Below are positions 41,053-48,700 of a stretch of DNA of 51,344 nt, piece by piece. Within the stretch, counting starts at the first letter, position 1; every line of letters begins with the position of its first letter. The position numbers and the translations under genes are program-made. The stretch is from Bacillota bacterium. Its GTDB lineage: Bacteria > Bacillota > Clostridia > Peptostreptococcales > Anaerovoracaceae. Location: assembly GCA_019420525.1 (NCBI GenBank), contig JAHZHA010000007.1, positions 1-51,344 on the forward strand, written 5' to 3'. The notes beneath the pieces are model-generated. The model was given only the letters and a program-made list of their open reading frames with translations, made no database searches and had not been told where the DNA came from.

Positions 41053-41613
41053 ATGAAATTACTCATCGCATCCGACATTCACGGATCTGCGGAGCACTGC
41101 GAGCTTCTGCTCTCAGCGTACGAGCGCGAGAAGCCGGATAAAATACTTCTGCTGGGAGACGCTCTCTATCACGGACCGAGAAACCGTCTTCCGGAAGATT
41201 ACGATACGAAAAGAACGATGGAAATTCTGAACTCGCTGAAGTATGATATCATTTCCGTGCGGGGCAACTGCGATTCCGAGGTGGATCAGATGGTGCTGGA
41301 ATTTCCGCTGATGAATACTTATGAGCTGATCGAAGCGGACGATCTCGTACTGTTTGCTACCCACGGACATGTGTACAGCCCTTCCTCTCCGCCACCGTTC
41401 GTGGAGTTCGACGTGATGCTCAACGGACACACACATATCTCTGCACTGGAGGACATGGGTGCATTCTATTACGTCAATCCGGGCTCTGTTTCCATTCCGA
41501 AAGGAGATACGGAACACTCTTATGCGGTTTATGAAAACGGATGCTTCACTCTTCACAGACTGAGAGACGGAGCCGAAACGGGAAGCATGAAAGTGGAGAA
41601 AAAGATAATATGA
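41053..41613 (+). CDS. yfcE: YfcE-type metallophosphoesterase
   Basis: A 186-residue calcineurin-like phosphodiesterase. The dimetal motifs are all visible: ASDIHGSAEHCE near residue 6, LLGDALYHGPRN near 34, RGNCDSEVD near 73, ATHGHVY near 98 and NGHTHISALE near 122, followed by NPGSVSIPKGDTEHSYAVYE. YfcE and related enzymes hydrolyse phosphodiesters in vitro; their natural substrate is unclear. It overlaps the PAP2 gene by ATGA and follows the Fic-like gene by 18 bp, so the three are likely one operon. The RBS is AGGAGG. Confidence 0.92.
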   Translation: MKLLIASDIHGSAEHCELLLSAYEREKPDKILLLGDALYHGPRNRLPEDYDTKRTMEILNSLKYDIISVRGNCDSEVDQMVLEFPLMNTYELIEADDLVLFATHGHVYSPSSPPPFVEFDVMLNGHTHISALEDMGAFYYVNPGSVSIPKGDTEHSYAVYENGCFTLHRLRDGAETGSMKVEKKII

Positions 41614-42161
41614 ATGCTGTGACGCGGGGAGATCTCGCTGTTCTCGATTTTATCCGCAGCCATCTGAGCTGCGGTTTTCTTGATGTGGTGATGCCCGCGG
41701 TGACTCATCTGGGAGACTCCGGCATGATATGGATCGTCCTGTCGGCAGTTCTTCTCCTGTTTCCGCGGACGAGAAAATACGGACTCACTGTGGCGTTGGC
41801 GCTGGTCGTCGGAGCGATCATATGCAATCTGACGCTGAAGCCTCTGGTAGAGCGGATCCGGCCGTATGAACTGGCGAGACTGACGAACCAGCTGCTGATC
41901 GATCCTCCGTCGGATTTTTCTTTTCCGTCGGGTCATACCACATCGTCTTTTGCTGCGGCGTCAGCACTTGTGCTGACGCGGGCCAGAGGGTGGCAGGCCG
42001 CTGCCATTCTGGCGGTGCTCATCGCTTTTTCACGTCTGTATCTTTACGTCCACTATCCGACGGATGTGATCGCAGGCGCTGCAATCGGAGTGGTGTCCGG
42101 ACTGGCAGCTTATGTGCTGGTCTGGAAAATGCGGAAAAGCGGAAATACAGGAAGGCTGTAA
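41610..42161 (+). CDS. PAP2-family membrane phosphatase
   Basis: The start is the ATG at 41610, overlapping the yfcE stop as ATGA; a frame-open extension further upstream lacks an RBS and lies within yfcE. The 183-residue protein has five or six hydrophobic helices and the three PAP2 motifs: KPLVERIRP (KxxxxxxRP) near residue 74, FPSGHTTSSF near 104, and SRLYLYVHYPTD (SRxxxxxHxxxD) near 141. Such enzymes remove phosphate from lipid carriers such as undecaprenyl diphosphate or from phosphatidic-acid-like lipids on the outer face of the membrane. Next to murB this suggests, but does not prove, a role in wall lipid recycling. Confidence 0.92.
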   Translation: MNAVTRGDLAVLDFIRSHLSCGFLDVVMPAVTHLGDSGMIWIVLSAVLLLFPRTRKYGLTVALALVVGAIICNLTLKPLVERIRPYELARLTNQLLIDPPSDFSFPSGHTTSSFAAASALVLTRARGWQAAAILAVLIAFSRLYLYVHYPTDVIAGAAIGVVSGLAAYVLVWKMRKSGNTGRL

Positions 42162-42221
42162 CGGCTGTTGCAGCAGAAAAAACGGACGTTTCGGCGGCCG
42201 GCACGGAGGAAATTCTGTTTT

Positions 42222-43139
42222 ATGGATATAGAAAAAGTTTTCAGAGAACTTTCCGGTATCATCCGTTCAGAGGACGGTTTGGTGCGGGATGCTCTGATGA
42301 AAGATTATACGACATTTAAAATCGGCGGACCGGCGGATCTCCTGATTCAGCCTTCTTCTGAGGAAGAACTGGTACAGGCGGTATCCTTCCTGCGAAGCGG
42401 GGAAATCCCCGTCACCGTTCTCGGTAACGGTTCCAACGTTCTGGTAAAGGACGGCGGAATCCGGGGGGCTGTGATCCGGATTGGAAAGAATATGGCCGGC
42501 ATCCGCACGGAGGGGACGGAGCTTACCGCCGGAGCGGGAGCGCTTCTGTCCGCCGCTGCCGCCGCAGCAGCAGGAGCGGAACTGGCCGGGATGGAATTCG
42601 CATCTGGCATCCCGGGAAGCGTGGGCGGAGCCGTCTTTATGAATGCGGGGGCTTACGGAGGAGAGATGAGTCAGATCGTCGTCTCCTGCCGGGCGCTGAT
42701 GCCGGACGGAAGTATGAGAGAGTTTCCGGCTGACCAACTGGAATTCGGCTACCGCCGGAGTATTTTCGCCAAAAACGGCGGGATCGTGACTTCCTGTACC
42801 ATGAAACTGCGGGAAGGGAAAAAGGAGGAAATTCTCGCCCGGATGAAAGAACTGAACGGACGGCGAACGGAAAAGCAGCCGCTGAATTTTCCCAGCGCGG
42901 GAAGTACGTTCAAACGTCCGGAAGGATATTTCGCCGGAAAGCTCATACAGGACTCCGGCTGCAGAGGCCTGCGCGTGGGAGGAGCCCGCGTCTCGCAGAA
43001 GCATGCCGGTTTTGTGATCAATGAAGGAGGCGCGACCGCTGCAGATGTGATTCAGCTGATCCGGCTCGTTCAGATGAGAGTAAAAGACTGTTTCGGCGTG
43101 GATCTGGAGCCGGAAGTGAGAATCATCGGAGAAGAATGA
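42222..43139 (+). CDS. murB: UDP-N-acetylenolpyruvoylglucosamine reductase
   Basis: MurB reduces the enolpyruvyl group to form UDP-MurNAc for peptidoglycan. The start is the ATG at 42222, 11 bp after GGAGGA, giving 305 residues; an upstream ATG at 42168 adds a basic, non-family leader. The FAD-binding part has YTTFKIGGPADLLIQP, VTVLGNGSNVLVKDGGI and ASGIPGSVGGAVFMNAGAYGGEM; the substrate part has SAGSTFKRPEGYFAGKLIQDSGCRGLRVGGARVSQKHAGFVIN, including the catalytic Ser, and a C-terminal Glu in LEPEVRIIGEE. Type II MurB, as usual for Firmicutes. The stop overlaps the PHP gene by ATGA. Confidence 0.97.
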   Translation: MDIEKVFRELSGIIRSEDGLVRDALMKDYTTFKIGGPADLLIQPSSEEELVQAVSFLRSGEIPVTVLGNGSNVLVKDGGIRGAVIRIGKNMAGIRTEGTELTAGAGALLSAAAAAAAGAELAGMEFASGIPGSVGGAVFMNAGAYGGEMSQIVVSCRALMPDGSMREFPADQLEFGYRRSIFAKNGGIVTSCTMKLREGKKEEILARMKELNGRRTEKQPLNFPSAGSTFKRPEGYFAGKLIQDSGCRGLRVGGARVSQKHAGFVINEGGATAADVIQLIRLVQMRVKDCFGVDLEPEVRIIGEE

Positions 43140-43906
43140 TGGAAAAAATTCAAAAGAACGAAGAAAAATACCGGCTGACATTCGACTGGCATACGCATAC
43201 GGTCTATTCTCACGGAAAGGGGAGCATCGAAGATAACGTGAAGGCGGCTATTGAAAAAAATCTCACGTCTGTCGCCATCACCGACCACGGTCCGGGACAT
43301 GTGGGATACGGATTCCGAAGGAGAGAGATTCCGAAGATGAGAGCGGAAATCGAGGCTCTCCGGGAAAAATATCCGCAGATCCGGATATATATGTCGGTGG
43401 AAGCCAATATTATAAATGCATCGGGAGATCTGGACGTCAGGCCGGAGGAGTTCCGCTATTATGATTTCGTCATCGCAGGGTATCATTTCGGAACGCTGGG
43501 AAAAAATCCCGCCGGATCGCTGGCACTCCACGGAAGAAATCTGGCGTCATCGAAGAGAAAACGGTATTCGGCCGCTCTGATGAGAAAAAATACAGATCTC
43601 GTCATCCGGGCACTGAAAAAGAACGTGATAAAGACACTGACACATCCCGGAGACAAAGGCGCCGTCTTTCTGGAAGAGGTGGCTGCCGCATGCGCCGAGA
43701 CGGGAACTCTTATGGAAATCAGCAACCGGCACAGGCAGCTGACTGTGGAGGAGATCCGCACGGTGTCCGGGTACGATGTGAATTTTATTATCGGAAGCGA
43801 CGCTCACGTGCCGCAGCGGGTGGGAACCTGCGAGAAGGCTGTTGAGCGGGCGGTTCTGGCAGGTCTCGATCTGTCCAGGATCGTAAATCTTGAAATATTG
43901 GAGTAA
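43136..43906 (+). CDS. PHP-domain metallophosphatase (YcdX/HisK-like)
   Basis: A 256-residue polymerase-and-histidinol-phosphatase-fold enzyme. Its metal-binding motifs are DWHTHTVYSHGKGSIED near residue 17, ITDHGPGHVG near 49, a Glu in VEANIINASGDLD near 89, the His of AGYHFG near 115, THPGDKG near 175 and IIGSDAHVP near 220. These are all nine positions expected for a trinuclear zinc site. The substrate is not known. A PHP protein between murB and rapZ is a recurrent arrangement in Clostridia. It overlaps murB by ATGA; the in-frame second ATG at 43139 is an equally possible start. Confidence 0.9.
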   Translation: MMEKIQKNEEKYRLTFDWHTHTVYSHGKGSIEDNVKAAIEKNLTSVAITDHGPGHVGYGFRRREIPKMRAEIEALREKYPQIRIYMSVEANIINASGDLDVRPEEFRYYDFVIAGYHFGTLGKNPAGSLALHGRNLASSKRKRYSAALMRKNTDLVIRALKKNVIKTLTHPGDKGAVFLEEVAAACAETGTLMEISNRHRQLTVEEIRTVSGYDVNFIIGSDAHVPQRVGTCEKAVERAVLAGLDLSRIVNLEILE

Positions 43907-43958
43907 CGGTAAGGTGTGCGTCTTCTGAAGACGCGCCGGAAATCAGGATGGTGAGAAA

Positions 43959-44819
43959 ATGGAAGCTATAATCGTAACGGGACTTTCCGGCGCGGGAAAG
44001 AGCAACGCGATGAATTATCTCGAAGATATGGGATATTACTGCATCGACAATATGCCGCCTGCTCTTCTCGAATCGTTTATCACGCTGGAAAAACAGAATC
44101 GGATCAATATGGACAAGGCAGCTTTCGTCATGGATATTCGGGGAAGAGAATTTTTCGGAGATCTGGTGCGCGTTCTCGAAGAACTCAAGGGCGCGGGCAA
44201 AAATGTACGTGTTCTCTTTCTGGAGGCTACTACCGATGCTCTGGTGCGCCGCTTCAAGGAGACGCGAAGGGTCCATCCGCTGGCGGAAGAGAGTGGTACG
44301 AATACGGAAGCCATACGGCGGGAAAGGGAGCTTCTGAAAGGCGTTCGGGAAAATGCGGACATGATCATAAATACCACCGGCCTGAAGCCTGCGGATCTTC
44401 AGAATCTCCTGCAGAAAATGCTCTCGGGCGATGAGGACGGAGATGTATTTTCCGTCACGGTTCAGTCTTTCGGCTACAAACACGGGATGAGCATGGATGC
44501 GGATATCGTCTTCGATGCCCGGTTCATTCCCAATCCCTATTATCTGAAAAGCATGAAGCACCTGACGGGAAACAATAAAAAGATTCGCGATTATGTGATG
44601 AAATTTCCAGAGACGCAGGAGTTCGTCAGCAAAGCGGCCGATCTGATCGAAGGGCTGATTCCGTATTATATCAAGCAGGGAAAGAGAACGCTGATCATCG
44701 CTTTCGGATGTACCGGCGGTCAGCACAGATCTGTGGCGATGGCCAATCTGTTTTCCGAGATTTTCAGTGAACAGGGCTGCAGAGTGACAACGGTTCATCG
44801 TGATATCATGAAACGATAG
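43959..44819 (+). CDS. rapZ: RapZ/YvcJ-family nucleotide-binding protein
   Basis: A 286-residue P-loop protein with the Walker A GLSGAGKSNAMNYLEDMGYYCIDNMP at the N-terminus, VMDIRGREFF near residue 62, VLFLEATTDALVRRFKETRRVHPL near 90-113 and the C-terminal GCTGGQHRSVAMA near 250, all signature of RapZ (YhbJ/YvcJ). In enterobacteria RapZ controls glmS through RNA; in Firmicutes YvcJ binds and hydrolyses GTP and affects competence, and its mechanism is less clear. It is followed by yvcK and whiA, the standard conserved order. RBS GGTGAGA. Confidence 0.96.
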   Translation: MEAIIVTGLSGAGKSNAMNYLEDMGYYCIDNMPPALLESFITLEKQNRINMDKAAFVMDIRGREFFGDLVRVLEELKGAGKNVRVLFLEATTDALVRRFKETRRVHPLAEESGTNTEAIRRERELLKGVRENADMIINTTGLKPADLQNLLQKMLSGDEDGDVFSVTVQSFGYKHGMSMDADIVFDARFIPNPYYLKSMKHLTGNNKKIRDYVMKFPETQEFVSKAADLIEGLIPYYIKQGKRTLIIAFGCTGGQHRSVAMANLFSEIFSEQGCRVTTVHRDIMKR

Positions 44820-44833
44820 AGGAGAATTCTGCC

Positions 44834-45844
44834 ATGGAATACGAATATTCGCCTTATACCCGGGATCCGGGACAGGGAACGAGAATCGTGGTGATAGGAG
44901 GAGGAACGGGACTTTCCGTTCTGCTGCGGGGACTGAAAAAAAACAGTGGTCTTCATATATCGGCTATCGTTACGGTGGCCGATGACGGCGGCGGCTCCGG
45001 TATGTTGAGAAAAGATCTGGGGATGCTGCCTCCGGGAGACGTCCGGAACTGCATTCTCGCCCTGGCAGATGAGGAAGATATCATGGAGCAGCTTCTGCAG
45101 TACCGGTTCGGAAGCGGACGTCTGAAGGGCCAGAATATGGGAAATCTCTTCATTGCGGCGCTGACCGATATTTACGGAGATTTTGAACTGGCGGTAGAAA
45201 AGCTTCATGATATTCTCCGTATTCAGGGAAAAGTCATACCTGTGACATCGGAAGATGTGACGCTCTGCGCCAGACTGAAAAACGGAAAAGTGATCCGGGG
45301 AGAATCCAGGATTCCAAAAGCCGTCAGCAAGATGAAAAGCCCCATCGAAGAAGTATTTCTCGATCCTTCCGGCGTCCGGCCGTTGGATTCGGCGGTGGAA
45401 GCCATTCTGAAAGCCGATATGATCGTGCTGGGGCCGGGGAGTCTCTACAGCAGCATCATCCCGAATCTTCTTGTCAGCGGAATCAGCGATGCCATCCGCA
45501 CGGCCGGAGGAATGAAAGTACTGGTGTGTAATGTCATGACACAGGCCGGAGAGACGGACAATTATACGGTCGTCGATTATGTGGACGCCGTGGAGCGCTA
45601 TCTGGGCAGCAACGTGGCCGAATACATACTGATCAACGATTACATCTGCCAGCCGGAGGAACTGAGCGCTTATACCAGTGCGGGAACATGCCAGATGTGC
45701 GCTGCTCCCGGAGAGCGGGAGATATTGGCACAGCGAGGGCTGACGGTGATCGAGAGCAATCTCATCGATATCTCAGACGGAATCGTGCGTCACGATGCCG
45801 ACCGGATCGCAAATATTTTGCTGACGATGATACACGGAGCTTAG
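44834..45844 (+). CDS. yvcK: YvcK-family gluconeogenesis/cell-wall factor
   Basis: A 336-residue member of the CofD/YvcK fold. Signature segments are VVIGGGTGLSVLLRGLKK near residues 17-34, VTVADDGGGSGMLRKDLGMLPPGDVRNCILAL near 51-82, MGNLFIAALTD near 104, LGPGSLYSSIIPNLLVSGI near 201-219 and VCNVMTQAGETDNYT near 233. YvcK binds UDP-sugars and is needed for cell shape and growth on gluconeogenic carbon in Bacillus. It starts 14 bp after rapZ with a GAGGAG RBS. whiA, its usual neighbour, is separated here by a convergent DUF1540 gene. Confidence 0.96.
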   Translation: MEYEYSPYTRDPGQGTRIVVIGGGTGLSVLLRGLKKNSGLHISAIVTVADDGGGSGMLRKDLGMLPPGDVRNCILALADEEDIMEQLLQYRFGSGRLKGQNMGNLFIAALTDIYGDFELAVEKLHDILRIQGKVIPVTSEDVTLCARLKNGKVIRGESRIPKAVSKMKSPIEEVFLDPSGVRPLDSAVEAILKADMIVLGPGSLYSSIIPNLLVSGISDAIRTAGGMKVLVCNVMTQAGETDNYTVVDYVDAVERYLGSNVAEYILINDYICQPEELSAYTSAGTCQMCAAPGEREILAQRGLTVIESNLIDISDGIVRHDADRIANILLTMIHGA

Positions 45845-45865
45845 CGCGGTGCGCAGAGCATACAA

Positions 45866-45898
45866 AAACAGGCGAACCCTTGCGGGCTCGCCTGTTTG
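45866..45898. terminator. Terminator shared by yvcK and the DUF1540 gene
   Basis: AAACAGGCGAACCC and GGGCTCGCCTGTTT pair around TTGC with one mismatch. The flanking T-run is better on the minus strand (TTTTTGTA), so it probably serves the minus-strand DUF1540 gene mainly and yvcK secondarily. Confidence 0.75.
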
Positions 45899-45915
45899 CA
45901 GGGAAATGTGACCTT

Positions 45916-46077
45916 TTATCTCTTTTTGAAGGTCGAACATTCTGTTTCCGCGCAGCATGTGCAGTCGGAGAGAATGCCGTTCTGACCGGTAACCTTGATT
46001 GTGTCCGCTGTGCAGTAATCGTCCGCAAAGTGGACACATTCAGATACCTTGCATTTTACTGTAGTGTTTTTACTCAT
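45916..46077 (-). CDS. DUF1540 cysteine-rich mini-protein (53 residues)
   Basis: A short minus-strand frame reads MSKNTTVKCKVSEC, then VHFADDYCTADTIKV, and ends DCTCCAETECSTFKKR before TAA. The seven cysteines and the pattern C.V..C.....D.C.A..I.V ... C..TEC.TF are the DUF1540 signature, found singly or in tandem in small clostridial proteins, presumably metal-binding; function is unknown. The ATG (complement of 46075-46077) is preceded on the minus strand by AGGAAAGGTG. The gene lies opposite to and between yvcK and whiA, breaking an otherwise co-oriented block, and ends at a good hairpin terminator. Confidence 0.88.
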   Translation of the reverse strand: MSKNTTVKCKVSECVHFADDYCTADTIKVTGQNGILSDCTCCAETECSTFKKR

Positions 46078-46256
46078 TTGAATCACCTTTCCTCGGGCAG
46101 CTTCCTGATGAAGAAATGAGACCGCGCGCTGCCCGTTTTCGGGGGATAAATGCGGTCTGCCCTATTATCATCACCGTAAAAGAAAACTTTTATACATAAA
46201 AAACGACGAAACGCAGCGTGGACGCGGTGACGTTTCTGCAGAAGAGGAGGTGCGAC

Positions 46257-47231
46257 ATGTCTTTTTCGTCTGAAACAAAAAAGGAATTATCGAAAATCAT
46301 ACCTGAAAAAAAATGCTGTACGCTGGCGGAAATCGCGGGATTTGCCAGGATGAACGGAGCGATTCGTCTGATGGGAGGCGGAAGAATGAATGTGTCGCTG
46401 ACATCGGAAGATCCTTCTATCGCCCGGCTGATGAAACAGCTGATCCAGTCGTACTTCGACACGACGACGAGTCTCGATATTCTGCAGGAGACAGCGCTGC
46501 GCAGAGGCAAGACGTACCGGATCACCATGGATGACGCCATGACGGGAGGTCAGATGCTGCGGGAAATCGGCCTCATGACAGTGCAGGAAGGAAGCAACGT
46601 CCTGGTGGAAGGAATCCCACAGGAAGTCATCCGCAAGAAGTGCTGCAAGAAAGCGTATCTCAGAGGGCTTTTCATGGCGGCTGGCTCTGTGAGCCATCCC
46701 GAAAAAGGTTACCATCTGGAGGTCGTCTGCAAAAACGAATACATCGCCGCAGATGTGAAAAAGCTGATGAATCATTTCGATCTCGGAGCCAGGGTCTCCG
46801 TGCGGCGGGACAACCATATCGTCTATCTCAAGGACAGCGACCGAATCGTGGATTTCATGAATATCATAGGAGCCCACAGTCAGCTGCTGGAATTCGAGAA
46901 TGTGAGAATCATCAAAGGCCTGAGAAATACGGCAAACCGCATCGTCAACTGCGAGAGCGCCAATCTCGACAAATCGGTGAACGCGGCGGGACGCCACATC
47001 GAGAACATCCGCCTGATCGACGAAAAGATCGGAATACGGAATCTGCCGGAAAAGCTGCGCTGTATCGCAGAGCTGAGAATTCAGAATCCTTATGTAACGC
47101 TGAAAGAACTGGCGGAAATGACAGATCCCCCGGTGAGTAAGAGCGGCGTCAATCACCGGCTGGCGCGCATCGGCGAACTGGCGGACAGGTTGAGAGAGGA
47201 AGCGGGAGAAAATACAGATGGAAAAGAATAA
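46257..47231 (+). CDS. whiA: DNA-binding protein WhiA
   Basis: The start is the ATG at 46257, with GAGGAGGTG six bases upstream; an in-frame GTG at 46218 has no RBS. The 324-residue protein starts MSFSSETKKELSKI and has the N-terminal degenerate LAGLIDADG-endonuclease-like domain (KKAYLRGLFMAAGSVSHPEKGYHLEV near 135-160) and a C-terminal helix-turn-helix (LRCIAELRIQNPYVTLKELAEM..PVSKSGVNHRLARIGELADRL). WhiA binds DNA and influences division and chromosome segregation in Firmicutes and sporulation in Streptomyces. The last 14 bp overlap the next gene. Confidence 0.96.
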   Translation: MSFSSETKKELSKIIPEKKCCTLAEIAGFARMNGAIRLMGGGRMNVSLTSEDPSIARLMKQLIQSYFDTTTSLDILQETALRRGKTYRITMDDAMTGGQMLREIGLMTVQEGSNVLVEGIPQEVIRKKCCKKAYLRGLFMAAGSVSHPEKGYHLEVVCKNEYIAADVKKLMNHFDLGARVSVRRDNHIVYLKDSDRIVDFMNIIGAHSQLLEFENVRIIKGLRNTANRIVNCESANLDKSVNAAGRHIENIRLIDEKIGIRNLPEKLRCIAELRIQNPYVTLKELAEMTDPPVSKSGVNHRLARIGELADRLREEAGENTDGKE

Positions 47232-48699
47232 ACCGGAAAGGAAAAGCGCAGGAGAAAGGAAACCGGCCCCAGCGGAATGCGAACCCCGGGCGGTCTTTGC
47301 CGATGTGGCGGTGATCGGCGCCGGAGCTTCCGGACTGGCGGCAGCCGTGTCGGCAGCGGGACGGGGGCGCAGCGTTGTGATCGCGGAAGGAAATGAAAAA
47401 GCGGGAAAAAAGCTGTATGCCACGGGAAACGGAAGGTGCAATTTCACCAACAGAGACTGCACTCCGGAATCTTTCAACCGACCCGATGATCGTTTCGTGG
47501 AGAGCGTTCTGAGCCGCTTTGGAACGGAAGAGACGCTGCGTTTTTTTCAGTCACAGGGGATGATGGCCCGTCTGGAAGAGGGCGGCCGGTATTATCCGTA
47601 TTCCGGACAGGCTTCCGCCGTGGTAAAGGCGCTGGAACGGGCGGCGAAAAAAGCCGGTTGCCGTTTTCTCTTTTCGGAAAGAGCGGTGAAGACCGAATTT
47701 TCCGAAGACATGATGCCGGGAAGCGGCCGGAGCGAGGCGGGTTTTCGCATTCTCACGGAATCCGGAAGGAAGCTGTACTGCCGGAGACTGATTCTCGCCT
47801 GCGGAGGCAGAGCCGGGCTGAAGACCGGAAGTACGGGGGACGGATACGGATTTGCGAAATCTTTCGGTCATACGCTGGAGCCGCCTCGTCCTGCACTGAC
47901 CGCCGCGGAGTCGGAAGCGGAATTTCTGAGAGAACTGAAAGGCGTGCGGGCGAGAGGAAATGTGACGCTGTACGAAAGAGCGGAGTTGCCGGAAGTTTTG
48001 CGAAAAAGAAGATATGATGAGGAAGCCTTGAAACCGGAAAACCGCGGCCTCCGGAAAATCGCCGCAGAGACGGGAGAAATCCAGTTTACGGCGACGGGAA
48101 TTTCCGGAATCTGTGTCTTCGATCTGACGCGCCGCATGGACGGAATCCGACCGCCGGCGACGAAAAAGAAGAGAGAAAAGAGCGGAAGCCGGCAGGAGAA
48201 AGCGGCTGCCGGAAAGGAATACGTCATCGCCTGCGATTTCGTACCGGAGAAAAGCGAAGAAGAGCTGTACCGGATGATCAGCGGCTTCAGCCGGCATGCA
48301 GACGGAGAGACATCCGGCGGGGAGAGATATGCGGCTCACGGCCTGGCAGACATTCTGTCGGGAATCGTAAACGAACGGCTGGCGGAAGTCATCGCCAAGC
48401 TCTCCGGAGGAGATGCCCGCAGAGCGGCGGGAATGCTGCGGCGTTTTGAAGTGCCGGTATCGCATACCAGAGGATGGGAAGACGCGCAGGTGACCTGCGG
48501 CGGCGTGCGGAGAGAGGAAATCTGTCCGGGAACGCTGGAATCCCGTCTGCAGCCGGGACTATTTTTCTGCGGGGAAGTCATCGACGTAGACGGAAGATGC
48601 GGCGGATTCAACCTGCAGTGGGCCTGGTCATCGGGCGCTGCAGCGGGATGCGCCGCCGGCGGCGAAACGGATGTAAGACTGAATCGAGAGGAGAGATAA
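47218..48699 (+). CDS. HI0933/BaiN-family FAD-dependent oxidoreductase
   Basis: A 493-residue flavoprotein. The Rossmann motif VAVIGAGASGLAAAVSAAGRGRSVVIAE is near residue 23, followed by AGKKLYATGNGRCNFTNRD, a hallmark of the HI0933-like family. Further motifs are LACGGRAGLKTGSTGDGYGFAKSFGHTLEPPRPAL near 195-230 and the C-terminal FCGEVIDVDGRCGGFNLQWAWSSG near 440. The family includes BaiN, implicated in bile-acid dehydroxylation, but most members are uncharacterised, so no substrate is assigned. A Lys/Arg/Ser-rich insertion is seen at about 315-335. The ATG at 47218 lies inside the whiA end (14-bp overlap). Confidence 0.9.
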   Translation: MEKNKPERKSAGERKPAPAECEPRAVFADVAVIGAGASGLAAAVSAAGRGRSVVIAEGNEKAGKKLYATGNGRCNFTNRDCTPESFNRPDDRFVESVLSRFGTEETLRFFQSQGMMARLEEGGRYYPYSGQASAVVKALERAAKKAGCRFLFSERAVKTEFSEDMMPGSGRSEAGFRILTESGRKLYCRRLILACGGRAGLKTGSTGDGYGFAKSFGHTLEPPRPALTAAESEAEFLRELKGVRARGNVTLYERAELPEVLRKRRYDEEALKPENRGLRKIAAETGEIQFTATGISGICVFDLTRRMDGIRPPATKKKREKSGSRQEKAAAGKEYVIACDFVPEKSEEELYRMISGFSRHADGETSGGERYAAHGLADILSGIVNERLAEVIAKLSGGDARRAAGMLRRFEVPVSHTRGWEDAQVTCGGVRREEICPGTLESRLQPGLFFCGEVIDVDGRCGGFNLQWAWSSGAAAGCAAGGETDVRLNREER

Positions 48700-48700
48700 G

